Positions 1 through 12,250 of a stretch of DNA of 64,000 nt are shown here, piece after piece. Source of the DNA: Morella rubra. Taxonomy: Eukaryota > Streptophyta > Magnoliopsida > Fagales > Myricaceae. A model generated the notes under the pieces. It was not told the DNA's origin. It saw only the letters and a list, made by a program, of their open reading frames with translations, and searched no databases. Where the stretch lies: the NCBI GenBank assembly GCA_003952965.2, contig CM025856.1, forward strand, positions 19,053,218-19,117,217, given 5' to 3'. Position 1 is the first letter of the stretch. Every line of letters begins with the position of its first letter. A program made the translations under genes and the position numbers.

Positions 1-330
1 TAGATTTATAAAAGGCAGGAGCCCTCGTGCCCTAGATTTAGATTATTATTTGCCCTTGTGCCCAGTAAGTTCAGGAGCCCTCGAGTCCGAAATTTATGAA
101 AAAACAGGAGCTCTCATGCCCTATATTCAAAAAGATTACTATTTGGCCCTCGTGCTTTGGATTTATTAAAAAACAGGAGTCCTCATGCCCTAGCTTAAGG
201 GAAATTACCATTTGGCCCTCATGCCCAACAAACCTAAGGTCCCTCGTGGCCCAAATTTGTGAAATGTCAGGATCAGTCATAATTAGAAAAATTATCATTT
301 CGTCCTCTGGACAAGGAAATTTAGGACCCT
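1..330. repeat. Degenerate tandem minisatellite, unit about 55-70 bp
   Basis: Two phrases alternate: CAGGAGCCCTCGTGCCCTA (seen with variations near 16, 71, 105 and 174) and ATTTGGCCCTCGTGCCC (near 142 and 210). The clearest pairs are about 69 bp apart (105/174 and 142/210). The array starts before the window and fades after about 330. On the minus strand it translates into a repeated peptide of about 23 residues (HEGQ...GHE.SCF.IN), which I take as a by-product of the repeat and not a gene. Confidence 0.7.
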
Positions 331-1129
331 CAAACCCTGAATTTATAAAACGATCGAGTGTACTCCCAACTTATATTAGAAAAAATATGAGCCTTCGGAT
401 TCTGAATTTACAAAATGTTAAGAACCAGGCGGACAAACTTAGCCATGAATTCTCAGAAAGGCTAAAAGAACATCTGGTCTCATATTAGCACTCAATAGTA
501 TTTATTGTTAGAATTAATTACAAAAAATTTTATCGACAAAACCTCTTTGTATGGAGAGAGATAAATAAATGTACAAAATCAACAGATGGAGGAAACAAAG
601 GTAGCCAAAATAGATACTACGAGAAATAGATTGAGCAAAGAAAAAATAGAAGAAATACACACAACTAACAAGAGTTTATATGATCATTAAAAAGCTCTAG
701 TACAAGTCAAACTGGTCCATACAATAAAAATCATTAGGTCACAAATGTTTAGAACTTACAAAATAAAATAGAAAACTAGAAAGGGCAGACATAATCTTTT
801 CTTTTAAGCTTGATGTCCCGATTTTTTCCATAAGTAGCCAATTTCTGCCCTGGTAAGACAGGGAAGGCAAAGATGATCATCATAAAAAATGTCAAAAAAG
901 CCTTCCCAGGCCTAGTAAGCTGGTCGTTCCCCCGACCTCAACCAGTCTAGAAGACCTCTACACAGAACTATAAGTACCAGCACATGAATGAAGGTTCTCG
1001 AGATAAAATGAAAAGTCTTGAACCTCCCGAAAACCCTTATGCCAACGAACATCAGTAATCACACTGGACATTATAAGCTAAGCGGAGGCAAGTCCCAGTC
1101 TGACCCTAAAAACCTTAAGAGCCTCAGGT
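331..1129. other. No recognisable gene
   Basis: AT-rich sequence with no long reading frame, splice-supported exon or RNA gene that I can recognise. The part beyond 830 may be the far 3' end of the decayed F-box-like copy at 1130-1637, because a minus-strand reading keeps some coding-like stretches, but this is too weak to call. Confidence 0.4.
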
Positions 1130-1637
1130 ATTTCTTGAGGGCAAACCCTCTCGGCTACCTGTAACATTAAGTCCATATAAATCCCTGGGGAAACCCCATC
1201 AAGACTGATTGGTGAATCAATCCTTTACCAACCTTGGGCATTGGACACCACTAAAAGAAGAGGTCCATTCCCAGTCTGTACGCAGCACTGAGATTTTCAC
1301 TATCTATCAAATCTTCCATAAGAATTTGGGTTGCAAGTTAGAAGTGAAGATGAGGAAGAGGGAAAATTTTGAACTTCCGAAGGGAAATGAACCAGTACTA
1401 AAGGTGATAAGGAATAATAGGGTTCTCTGTTATTGGAATTTTCTTAAGAACTAGGGGGCTGTAAGCCTCTTCCCTCTTGTGATGGTTTGTACTCAGAAGA
1501 GTGAAGAAGGCCTCTATCTTGCCTTCACAAACTGCATGGCAGAACATCCTAGACAGAAGTGAGTCAAGAAGATCCCGTATAGGGAAATAAACATTGGTTT
1601 GGTTGGGAACCAGAGGGTCATTTCTTGGAAAATCCAT
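1130..1637 (-). pseudogene. Decayed F-box/SEL1-like gene, copy 1
   Basis: The 79-residue start (1637 to 1398) has an F-box-like segment (DLLDSLLSRM) and a later YSPLVLKKI segment, which lines up with YSP-stop-LLRMV in copy 2 at 2350-3199. Reading on in the same frame past a TAG and a TAA gives SENLSAAYRLGMDLFF, which resembles the 'SGN.EA.YR.G' segment after the F-box in plant F-box proteins of the At2g35280 type, whose C-terminal half has SEL1-like repeats. More stops follow. The family normally acts as a substrate receptor in SCF ubiquitin ligases, but this copy cannot make an intact protein. Family membership is inferred from motif order and from the two sister copies. Confidence 0.5.
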
Positions 1638-2189
1638 GATAAAGTGAAAGATCCAAGGGATGAGAATGAAAAACTTATAAAGAAAGAAAGGAAGACCCTA
1701 TAAGCATTAAATGCTCTGAAACACTAGTAGTATGAAAGTAAAAAAGAAAGCTTGCCTGATAAGAATGAAAAAGAAGCATTAAATGGTCTTAAACACTAGC
1801 AGGGTATGATGAGTCTCGAGAAGTCTCCCACGTCGTTTCAAACAGTAGTATTGGTAGGATTAGGATCAGATGATTCGCTGAAATTTGAAAGGCCGGGAGG
1901 TGAATGGTTAGGGATAACTGACACATTGGTCGAACTAAAAACTAACTAGAGCATGTCAGTTAGTATAAATTGACCTAAATGATATCGTTTCGATTAAAGA
2001 AAAATATGCACAAAATGGAAAAACTAAATCATTATTTGGATTGAAAGAAATGAAGGCCTACAGGTCGATTCATTAATATCCAACAAGGTATCCCTTTTAA
2101 AACATGGGTTGCGCCCTAGTAAAAGCCCATTAAAAAGTCTTGATATGCGAAAAATACAAACAACAAATATTAGTATCTCTTGGGTTTAA

Positions 2190-2240
2190 AAAAAAAAAAA
2201 GAGAAAAGAAAAAGAAAAAAAGAAAGGAAAGAAGAAAGAA
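2190..2240. repeat. Purine-only low-complexity tract
   Basis: A run of A and G only (poly-A followed by AAAG/GAAA steps), just downstream (minus-strand sense) of the second F-box-like copy. Confidence 0.8.
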
Positions 2241-2349
2241 CAAAAAACTGAAATTGAAAGTTACATTAATATAAATAATATACATAAGAAACCATTACAT
2301 TACATCAAGTACTGGTTATGAAGATGAAAAAAGTGATACAATTCATAAA

Positions 2350-3199
2350 ACCCCCAAAAAATGGGACAAAGTTGTTCCCAGGTCTGAAGAGGGTTATCTT
2401 AATCTGCTTCATCAATATCACTGAAACCATTTTCTTCATCAATAAAGAATCTCAGGCTGCCGTCAGCGCAAAACCATTCAATCCTAAGATGTGGCTGAGG
2501 AACGACCTAGGGATCATCCCAAGTATCATTCCAATCCCCCTAGGGTCAGGATTATAGCATTCCCTAGGTCTCGTGTAGGATTCCTTCATGATGTAAGCAT
2601 ATTCAAAAAAGTTAGGGGCCTATCTGTTATAATTCATTTGAAAAATTTTTAGAACTTCCAATCTTATCTTTCAAAAGTCAGGAATGGAAAGAACTACCCT
2701 ATGACTATAAAGGGTATGAAGGGCGGGCAAATGCCACCTCCCTCAAGTACTCGAACAATACAAGCAGTATAAGCCCCCTGAAGCTGCCTCCATCCCTTAC
2801 TATAGTAACCTTCTGACTGAAAGCAATCCATCGGCGATTATCTGAAAGGTAAGTCAACAAACCCTTAAAACCTCTCAGGAAGATGATTTCAAGGTTCCCA
2901 CTTCTAAGAAAGCGTCGGAGGCCCCTTATGAAGATTTCGTCTATCTGGTAATGAGGAGACAACATCCTAACAGGAACCATTCTCAGTAATTAGGGGCTAT
3001 AAACTAAATCCCTGCATTGGCTACAGGTTTGTGCCAGTGCTAGTAAAGCAGTAGGGTGAGATTCGAGCAAAAGGGATACGATTATAAAGATCAACTCCAA
3101 AGACAGAGTGAGTAATAAGCATGGAAGATCTACGTTCTCCATAGAAACCAAATGAGGAATATCAAAGAAGGCTAGTGGTTGGCTGAGGCTTGAGGGCAA
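2350..3199 (-). pseudogene. Decayed F-box/SEL1-like gene, copy 2
   Basis: The reading frame from 3199 carries an F-box-like segment (LTLSLELIFIIVSLLLES, then ALLALAQTCSQCRDLVYSP). A single TAA at 2987-2989 interrupts it, and the same frame continues to 2705 with FIRGLRRFLRSGNLEIIFLR, matching the 'SGN.EA.' block after the F-box in the At2g35280-type family. After 2705 a shifted frame keeps coding-like sequence (WFCADGSLRFFIDEENG near 2430-2470, then a stop). The natural gene would be about 280 residues. One nonsense codon plus at least one frameshift make this a pseudogene. It is co-oriented with copies 1 and 3, which suggests an old tandem array. Confidence 0.55.
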
Positions 3200-3849
3200 A
3201 GAGGAAGGAGAAGATAAATATTGAGGTTAAATGAAAAAGAGGGAGTTGAGTTAATTTATAAACTTGTTCGTGATGTTTGGAAAACTAAAAGAACCCCAAA
3301 ATAGGTGATTTATGGGAACTAGGTCTACCAAATAGGGTCATTGGTAACGTCACATAGCTTCAGGCTTTTTAGAGACCTCATTTATGAGTTGAAAGTTAAG
3401 CGTCATATCAACAAAGAAAGGGCTAGACATTACGTGTGCTTCATAAGTTAAGGAATATCATGTATGATGACAAGAAGAAGGAAAAAGAAGAGAGAAACAA
3501 CTACGCCCTATTTTGTAAGTACAAAGACATGTACATAAAAAGTCCCTCTTACATACCATATCCAAAAGGACCCACAACAACAATCCCAAGAAAGATTACA
3601 TTAGAGAAAATGGAAAAGATGAGGATTAACCTATACAGTATACCTCAACCCCTACTTCTTTACCAAAAAATCTGTATGTGAGAGGCAAAAAAGGGAGGAA
3701 AATAAGAAAAATGAAAATCAAAACAAGGACTTCACATCTTCCTGAACATTTATAATCCAATATTTACACAAGCCACGAAAAATAGAAGTTCCCGGTTGAC
3801 ACGGCAAGGCAGACAGAGGCTGTATCAAAGATGTCAGGCCGGGATCTTG

Positions 3850-4486
3850 GAATAAGGAACCACATGGCCGGGTCTGTAGGAGGAGAGACCATGCAATCTT
3901 TTACATAAACTGGAGGCTTACCTCCCTCAACAGGGGCGGAATCACCCTAGGCTTCACGGAATGTTCCAATGGCTCTTATCCTCTCCCAATGCATGTCTTG
4001 GGGGCTCCGCCTTTGTTTAAGAGCATCAAGTTTCTCTTATACCTCACTATCTACTTAATCTTTAAGCATGTTCAACATACACTCAGTATATATAGCACGA
4101 GGGCATTGGAGTTGACTAGCTCACATGATCATCCTTTTCCCTGTTGGATAATTAGTTTCGAGCTCAAATGCTAGCGCCACCCCTTCAAGATAGAGAACAT
4201 CCAGGTTCTCATACCTTTGTAAGGTTGAGATGAAGTTCCGTACTGAGGGGCTACGATCTTCACTAAGAAGAAGTTCTTCAAACTTGATATGTTGAAGCAC
4301 TGAAGGTGACTTGACTATCTCCATAACCTTTGAACTCACCTTCTCCAGCTTAAAGTACCCTTCCACACCGACATCTTGAACCACTCGGGAGAAGATGTCT
4401 GTTAATATTTCGGACGAAAGGTTTGAAAGTGAAGGAGGTATCATAAGAGTTCTCTTTCTTTTCTGTCTAATTCTCAAGCAAGACAT
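3850..4486 (-). pseudogene. F-box protein gene, copy 3, truncated
   Basis: The best preserved of the three copies. An open 121-codon frame runs 4486 to 4121. It has a basic N-terminus (RQKRKR), then an F-box with the expected pattern (LSSEILTDIFSRVVQ, then YFKLEKVSSKVMEIVKSPSV), then FISTLQRYENLDVLYLEGVA, equivalent to the SEL1-like start of the At2g35280-type family. The usual family length is roughly 250-330 residues, so 121 is truncated. Reading through the TGA at 4121 in the same frame gives about 80 more coding-like residues (for example EKLDALKQRRSPQDMHWERI) broken by two TAA and one TAG. A short F-box-only protein is possible, but a pseudogene is more likely. F-box call firm; subfamily moderate. 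Confidence 0.6.
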
Positions 4487-4499
4487 GATGTAAAAAGGA

Positions 4500-6394
4500 A
4501 CAACAGGAGATGGAAGCTTAGTGATTCAAGAGAGAGAAGGGCTTAAGGTTTATAAACAAGGAATAATTCGTGAAGGAATAGATATTGAAACGACAATTAA
4601 TGGGATTAAGGATCTAACTAGGATTATAGCCGGCATCATGATATTCTCTTGGCCTAGCTGAAGATGTCCAGCAGATTAAGGAGCTACTGATGGAGGAGAA
4701 ATTTCCCCTATAATAAAAGCCCATAAATTAAGGCCCAAAAATAATGGAGCAAGGGTTAGCCCATTCAATATGATAGGTGCACCATGATCATAGGAGGTCC
4801 ATAAAGGAAATTGACATCTATGCTTTATTGGGTAAAGAAACTGATGTAAAAAATTATGATTGTTCTTTGTTTGATAACTGGCGAACTGAAGGTAGAAAAA
4901 AAAGGTAACAGACAGTCAGTTTGGATCATCTTGGGGAGACCAACTCTGACAACGCTGACCTTATTAAATGGTGGACGAGACAGAAAACGTCGAAGAGATG
5001 ATATGGCCTAGGGAGACATAAGGCCAAAGCCCAAATGGAACCCCGGGCCCTGACAATGAAAATGGAGTGTAAGAAGAAAAAAGGGGAGGAAAAAGGTATG
5101 CCGCTTTCTCTCTAAAATTCTATTACTGATAATAGAGAACTAAGAAAAGAAAAAAGACGAAACGATGATGACTAACAATGGCATCGGAAAAATCTACTAC
5201 GAGGAGAACTCTGAGTTCAAGTATATTATTTTGCTTGTAGGAGGAAAGAAAGAGAGTTTGGACCTTTCAACCCGTACCAAGTGCTGGACTTTAAGTTTAG
5301 CTCTCTCAGACTTTTGGTCCAATGGACCATTGTGATAGGCCGGTTAAAGATGGCTTCATTAAGTCTTATAATAGAGTTTACATGTTTATTTTTTTTTTAA
5401 ATTATAGCATATAATTCTAGCAGAAATTTTGTTAAAATAGTATTGGAATTCAGAAGTATTGCTTAGGAGCATGATCGGTGATCCTCTCATGTCTCTGACA
5501 AACATTATATAGATTTTCTTTCCATTTCCCACTCCGAGAAACGATGCTAAAGTTAAGAGAACCCCACATGGCTTGGGGGCTTTTACTTACGTGGCACACG
5601 TGCTTAATGTGGTGAGGCAGAAGGACTTTGTGAAGCAGGCCAACATATATTCGTCAAATATCTGAAAGGATTATTGCTGTGGCATTATCTTTTGTGTCCT
5701 TCATTATTGTGGTTGTTGGATTGGAAGGGCAACATGCGTAATAGTTTTCTTTCTAGTCAGTTTTCATATTAACCAAATAATACTACTTAAAAATTGATTA
5801 AGACCTTGGACGGCCTATAACAGATGAGGGTTTCTATTATTCTCAAGTGGAGCAGCTAGCGTCATGAGAGCCTAAATACTATTATTATTATTATTATTAT
5901 TTTTAGTTTCTGGGCCTAAGAATAAGACATTCACATGAAGGTTGCTTCCTCTTTAAGCCTTTAAGGCATGCACGTGAACATACGATTAAAAACAGATTTA
6001 TGGATATGCAAAGAGAGCAGAAAATGATGGATTAAGGAATTCTTTTTTGTGTTTATAAAATTTGAAGCCCAAACACATGTAAGTAACATGCTTGCTTAAC
6101 AGACAGTCCACTCTATTCCACCTGAATTGTGGTTACAGCTGAAAATTTAGGAATTAAAAGAAATAATAAATTAAGAACAATTCTCGCCCAGTGGAGTGAA
6201 GTAAGATAACGCCGTACGTTTTATTTTTAAATTAATCGCCTTAGCCCCGTACGAATTGTCTAAGAATTTTTTTTTTATTTTGACAAATACTATTTCCCGT
6301 CTCAATACAAGTAGAGGCTTAATGCCAAAATCTAAGGACCGGCTCTTTTTATTTTGATATGATAAAATTAATATTTTAAATCAGAAGAAACATC
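4500..6394. other. Intergenic, AT-rich; (ATT)n microsatellite at 5880-5901
   Basis: No convincing coding frame. The only distinct structure is an ATT trinucleotide run at 5880-5901. The stretch may include upstream sequence of the F-box-like copy 3. Confidence 0.5.
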
Positions 6395-6755
6395 ATGTCT
6401 AAATATGAGCAAAAATCAAATTAAATATTATAACTATAATTGTCTAATTAGACTTTATAAATTTGGCCATTAAATTTTATGAAAAAACTAAAATACCACT
6501 TAAAGATAAAAATATTAAAAATATTAAAAAAATTAAAAAAATAATATATAAATAAAAACATAGAAATTTTATTTTCCTTTTATTATTTATTTATTTCTAA
6601 TTTTTTTCATAGGGCATTTCGATCAATACACCTAATTTTTTAGGGCCAAATCGAATAGAGGGTGAGAGTTGATTTTTTCAAAAAATCTTATGGAAGTAAT
6701 AAAATAAAAGTTATGAGATCTAATTTAATTTTTGTCCATAAATATAGAACCTACT
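6395..6755. mobile_element. Foldback/MULE-like non-autonomous element
   Basis: The left arm (from about 6397, AAATATGAGCAAAAATCAA) pairs with the reverse complement of the right arm ending near 6750 (AAATATGGACAAAAATTAA), and the similarity continues inward. Long imperfect inverted repeats around an AT-rich core of about 200 bp are typical of non-autonomous Mutator-like or foldback elements in plants. I could not define an exact target duplication, so class and ends are uncertain. Confidence 0.45.
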
Positions 6756-8033
6756 ATAATATTTTTCCTTTAAATTAGATATGTAGGCGTATACTATTTA
6801 ACTTTATAAGTAAACAAACGCATAATGTAATGCTAATACGTTCTCTAACAAGAACAAGGTTATATTGAAAACTTATTATTTTTTTTCTGGAAATAAATCT
6901 TATTCGGGGCCTCACAAAACAAAGTTTATATAGACAAATTATATTTTTTGGGCATCAATTTAAGTGGGAGCCTTGATTTTAGGTAGGGTATTTAGGAGGC
7001 AGCCTAGGAGGCTACCTGTTCCCACAAGCCGGGCCTGCAAATAGTTGTTATTGCTTTTTCCTTTTTTTAACGTCAATTATAAATGGAGAAGATAAAGGGA
7101 TTTATGAGGGCCCTCCATAAAGTACAACTTTGGTAAAGATATGTTATTGCTTTACCAAATTAGCCTCAAGGCCATGTTTGAGAACTTGTGAAAACGTTTT
7201 TGGACATGTTTTCGATCCTTTGAAACCTTGCCCGCGTACCAACAAGTTTAACGTGTTTGTCTAGCCAACAATTTTGGGAGATTCAGACGCCGCCTAATCA
7301 AGTTTTTCTTTTTTCTATTTGTTGTGCTTTGTTTTACTTTTCAAATTATTATGGTAATTTTTCATTTTTTTTCCATTTTAGTTTTAAATTTGTTGTCAAT
7401 TTGCATTTTTGTTCCTTTTAATGTCTATTTTTTAATGTGCTTTTTTATACTTTCCTAATTTACTTTACATTTTTGTTGTTGTTTTTCATTTGTTAGATTT
7501 TTATTTTTTGCACTTTCAAAATATTTTTTTTCAATTTATTTGTTTTTTTATTTTAGGACACCTATTTATACACCGCAGCATATTGCGACACATAGTGTAC
7601 GAAACAATTAAAATCATAGGTCCTCTAATCAAATATTTAAAAAGCACGATTTTAAAATCAAATAAATATTATTTTTTTAACCTTTTGGATTTCACACTAA
7701 ACAAGGGGCCCACACCAATTTTATTTTATTATAAAATTTTAAAAAATAATAATAATAAAGTTCAAAATCATTTTTATTCTTAATTAAATCATTTCTTTCT
7801 ATGACAATAAACTTATAAAATTTACTCAAATCATCTCTCTCTTTTCACTTTTTTCACAACTCCTAACTCAAAATTTTTTCAATATCTCTCAAACATATTT
7901 TCGATTTTCACGAATTTTTCACAAAATTTAAATAAAACTCTAATCTATCTCAATTTTCAAAACATCACCCAATTATTTTTTTCTAAATGCAAATATACCC
8001 TTGGATTTTGCTAAGTTAATAAATATATTTCAA
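6756..8033. other. AT-rich intergenic, no gene seen
   Basis: Long T-rich runs and no coding signal. The stretch at 6880-7110 contains a phrase (AGGCAGCCTAGGAGGCTACC) resembling one at 37410-37450, perhaps the ends of a shared transposon family, but the match is short. Confidence 0.4.
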
Positions 8034-8306
8034 GGAAAATTACACTTCAATCACCCTAAACTGCTACTTCAATTGCATTTTGTTCTCTAAACAATTACTC
8101 TGCATAGTTTCAGCATGCCTCATTGATAAAGATAGACCCATTGAGATAATGTCACGTGGCATAGTTTGTATATGTTTTAATGGTTATCTATTCAATTGGG
8201 AAGCAAATTGCAGGGAAGAAGTAGTTTGAAGAGGTCAAATTATCAAGATTTTTGGAGGGTAAATTACAAATTGAGTGATAATCTAGGTGTGAAAGTGTAG
8301 TTCTCC
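8034..8306. mobile_element. Short inverted-repeat (MITE/foldback) element upstream of the JmjC gene
   Basis: The left end GGAAAATTACACTTCAATCA and the reverse complement of the right end (GGAGAACTACACTTTCACAC) are similar over about 30 bp, and weaker pairing continues inward. Size is about 270 bp. No perfect 8- or 9-bp target duplication is visible next to it. It lies only about 250 bp upstream of the JmjC start codon, so it could contribute promoter or 5' UTR sequence. Confidence 0.5.
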
Positions 8307-8560
8307 TTATATCGTTGCTGTCTTACTCGGACATCCAAAAACGAAATTCCAATTGCTCTTAAAGCCTCGCATCGAGAGAGTTTGTGCCTTTGTGGGACAC
8401 AGTATTGGGCCTAAATATTTGGGCTTCAGCGTACAGGCCCATCGATGCTCGCTCCGTCATCCCCAAACACGAGGCTTGGGTAGAAAGCAAAACTGAATCG
8501 GAAAAAAGTCATGGCCAGACGTCCAAGGTTCTGAAGTTCAAACCAAACCCGTCGTTCGCT

Positions 8561-11209
8561 ATGAGTAGCTTGTCCGTTCAGCACCGAAATATGGACGAGT
8601 CCCTACTAGTTCAGAGGTTTGAAGACCTTCCTTCGTCCTCAGAATTCGAGTCTCTGATCGAATCCAGAAACGTCCCCGCCGTACAATTCTCATTCCCGCG
8701 AAACTTTACTTATTACACTTCCTATTCGCTTTTCCTTTCTCGGGAAAATAATATTCGCTTTCTGCTTCTTTCTCTTATTGTTTTCAATTGAAGGTATTTA
8801 CTGGATGCATTAAGGACTGGAAAGCTTTCGTCAAGTGGAATCCCTTCAATGGCGGCCTCGACTATTTGCAGGTTCTATCCAACTCTGCTTTATTGGTTAT
8901 TGGTTGTAGGTTGTAATTTCGGTCTGCGTAGGCTCTGATCTGCTGGCGTTTTGGCGAACGGAATAAAATCACTGAGCAGTGTTTTTTTATTCCACATTTT
9001 TACGATGACTGTTAGCAATCTGTAGCTGTACTTGGATAAGCACGAGTAACTGCAGTATACTAATAATGTATCGTTTGAATTATATGCGACGCGATTGTAT
9101 CCGGTGCGTGCCACTATGTGTACTTCATAGTGGGAGGGTTGTTATTAACATATTAAATTTGGCCATAGCTGACACTTGATGGTTACCAACTTAAACTATG
9201 GTCATATGCTTAAGGAGTTTGCGACAAAGGTCGTTCTAATTTTGCTTTTTCAGGGATTAATTATTGAGTTATATCATCATTGGTTGGACTCATATTTCTT
9301 TTCTTTAATGCGCTAGGAACGGGTCGGGTCGTGTAATGTTGAGGCCATGCTATCAAGATCTGCTCCTGTCTTCTATGGTAATCTGAGAAGTCATGAGAGG
9401 GTAAGCATTCTGTATAGTTGTAGTAAACATTGTGGATATGTTTGAAATGCTCCCTCTCATTGCTTAAAACTAGCCACCGATTGCAGTTTTTCTTTTTCTC
9501 TATTTAATAGGTTCTGTTGCCATTTTCTACCTTCATTGGTTATTGTAAGCAACGGATGCAAACCACAGGTTGTGGCCATGATGTGTCCTCCAGGTTGGAA
9601 GGGCATGGGGAAACAGGGCTAGAGCATGCAGAAGATTTCCCTGAACAAATCTATTTAGCGCAGGTTCCAACTTCAAGACCTTTAGTATAATCCATATTTT
9701 TTTGGTTTTGATAAAATTGATTATATATTTTTTTTCCTGTATTGCTTTTTGGACCTTTCTCATGCTGTTTTGGGTACCTATATTACTTTTTTCTGGGGTT
9801 GTGGTATTAAAAATTTGAGATGAATATTTGATTGCATGTTATTCAGGTACCGGTTATGAATGTTGACAATGAAGAGAGGGTTCAGTTGGAATCTCTGAGG
9901 GAAGATATTGAATTGGTCTGCATATTCTCCAAATTCTTGGTTGTCTAGTCCATTACTCTCCACAATAGAGGCCTTTCACAGATTATTTTTTTCCAGCTAA
10001 TTGATTGAGTCCTGCAGCCTCCGTTTTTAGAGAGGAAAGAACTAGCGTCTATCAACCTTTGGATGAACAATGCTGAAGCTAGATCAAGCACTCACTATGA
10101 TCCACACCATAATTTTCTATGTGTAGTTGGTGGCTGCAAACAAGGTGAACTCGGTCTTTCAGTTTCCTTCTTAATTGTTCCTCATTGCTTCCTGAGTGAT
10201 GCCCCCATTACCTTAACAAATGAAAAATAGGTGGAAGAAGGTTAAGGTTTTGTAGCTTTTAGTTGAAAAGCCTTTTTTTTTTTTTTGGTTAGAAATTCTA
10301 CCATTAGTTGCTGTCAACGAAAAAGTCCCATTGGTTTAAATATATATGAGACTTCATTTAGCGAAGTGGTTGTAACATTTATTTTATACCTAATCACTCT
10401 GTTTCTATCCAGACAATTCAGGAAATTGAAAATTTATTTATTTTATTTTGATTGTCTCCATTTCATGTCTGGCTTTTGTTGAGAATACATTTTTGGCAAA
10501 GCAGTTATGTTCATGTATATTCTTCTTATCACAAAAGAGGGTAGAGCCACTGAGATTTTGGTCTATCAATAACTATCAGAGTTCAGAAATTTCACGTATT
10601 GGCGTTATCCCTACCAATGCGTTGATTGTTTACTAATTAAAACTTTTGCCCTTTTCTTTTCCTGCATCAATGTGTTTTCTTTTCTATGGACTCTTTAATC
10701 TCCAGGATTTTAGGAGACTGCTTTATTTTCATTCAAGCATGGACTATATAATCCAATTTTTTTCTTTTATACTTAATCAGTTGGATTTATTTCAGAAATA
10801 GTTTTATTTTTCATTTTTTATCATTATGAAAAAAATCTATGCTTTGCAGTTATCTTATGGCCTCCTTCTGCTAGCTCCATGTTATATCCAATGCCAATAT
10901 ATGGGGAGGCCTCAAACCATAGGTATGCAATTTTCTAAATTACTAGCAGAAAACTAGTTCTCTGATTCTTCTCACGGCCATGAGATTTACACAAAATTTC
11001 AATACCCTCAAATGTTTGCTTGAGAGAATGTTCAGGTTTCAATTTTTGCACGGATTCTGATTTTTTTCTTTTCTTTTTCATGTGGTCGGCAGTTCTGTTG
11101 CTTTAGAGAACCCTGATTTTTCAATTTATCCAAGAGCAGAATGCTCTATGGAATACTCGCAGAAGGTTGTTCTTCATGCAGGTGATGCGCTTTTCATTCC
11201 TGAAGGCTG
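8561..11209 (+). CDS. JMJ31: JmjC-domain Fe(II)/2-oxoglutarate oxygenase, JMJ31-like, 3' end missing
   Basis: Eight exons with consistent phase and GT-AG borders: 8561-8680, 8794-8871, 9317-9400, 9511-9663, 9847-9915, 10018-10144, 10850-10922 and 11093-11209. Together they encode about 273 residues. Near the start are FESLIESRNVPA and GCIKDWKAFVKWNPFNGGLD, typical of the plant JMJ31 type; then VEAMLSRSAPVFYG and LPFSTFIGYCKQ. In exon 6, THYDPHHNF gives the Fe-binding H194 and D196, and CKQVILWPP supplies the likely 2-oxoglutarate lysine. Exon 8 ends in LHAGDALFIPEGW, right before the distal iron-binding His expected in the next exon, which I cannot find before the gap. The Met at 8561 is chosen because homologues start close to it; 8591 is an alternative, and an in-frame ATG at 8384 would add 59 unconserved residues. 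JmjC enzymes hydroxylate or demethylate proteins; the substrate cannot be told from sequence. The symbol is from recall of the Arabidopsis family. Confidence 0.82.
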
Positions 11210-12250
11210 GTAAGGTTTAAATTCAAGTGTTGTGATAGCAATATTAGCTTTGTTTGAAACCTTCTGTCTTTTTTTTTGGGCGAATATACTGCTGAGCTTT
11301 TGAAGTTCCAGATATCTTAAACTCTCTTGAGTTTAGTCGTGTCTGGGCCCACTGTCTCTCCAGTGATCTCTCTTGTCATCTTCTGCTTTTTGGTGATGGT
11401 TTTTTTTGGGTAATTGGTGATGGCTTTTTTGGGTCTACTTATAAGTTATATTCTTTTCATTCTGTTGTTGACCATCAATCTATTAGCTGCGAAGCAGTTA
11501 CATTCTTTGCTTATCTAGCTTTTCATTTACTTTCTGATAATTGTGACCTGGAACTAGTAATAATACAGTTATTTTCAACAACGATCGTGATGTGCAACCT
11601 ATGTGTAGTTGTCGAAAACTGAAGGACAGATTTGAATCTGACTAGGATAATTTGAACACATTCTTTTGGGAATGCCACAAAAAAAAATCTGATCCATGCT
11701 CATGTCATTTGTTTTGACCCATCATGCAGCTTCTTCTCTCACTCCTTTTTGTCATAGGCTACTTACCTCAATTTACTAGTCAATTATCATCAATCGTGAT
11801 AGCCTTCCTCTTGTGATGGTGCATTCTCGCTGTTTACGGTTTTCATGGCACTCCATGAATGTTTTCATTGGCAGTGCTCATGTAGTGGTTCCCTGCACTA
11901 TCTTTATTATGTGGGCATTTTGAATAAAATCAATATTTTGGTTGTTTTTATTAGTGTGTTTCGATTGTTATAAAATAAGTAAGGTTTCTCTTATTTTAAG
12001 ATAATGATCATAATCATCATTTTTGTGGCAGCTATTGTGTTTGGTGCCATGAATTGGTTTAGTACCATCTGTGTGAGATTCTTACGTCATGCTAGACATG
12101 TTTTAAAGCCATCTCCTTTTGAGGTGGGGTTTCATTATCTGTTTAAAGCTCTTTGTCCTTTTCTTTCCAAGAAAATAAGAGTGATGCGTTGCAGAAGCCT
12201 ATAGTTACAAGTTATTTTAAGGAAACATCATAGTGTGCACCACTTTTATA
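11210..12250 (+). other. Intron 8 or 3' sequence of the JmjC gene; no further exon found
   Basis: It begins with a normal donor (GTAAGG after the split Trp codon). I looked for the expected next exon (Phe-His-Gln-Val-Asp-like, carrying the distal His) and did not see it here. The text is T-rich and intron-like, with a small local duplication of a GGTGATGG...TTTTTTGGGT phrase near 11393-11432. Confidence 0.5.
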
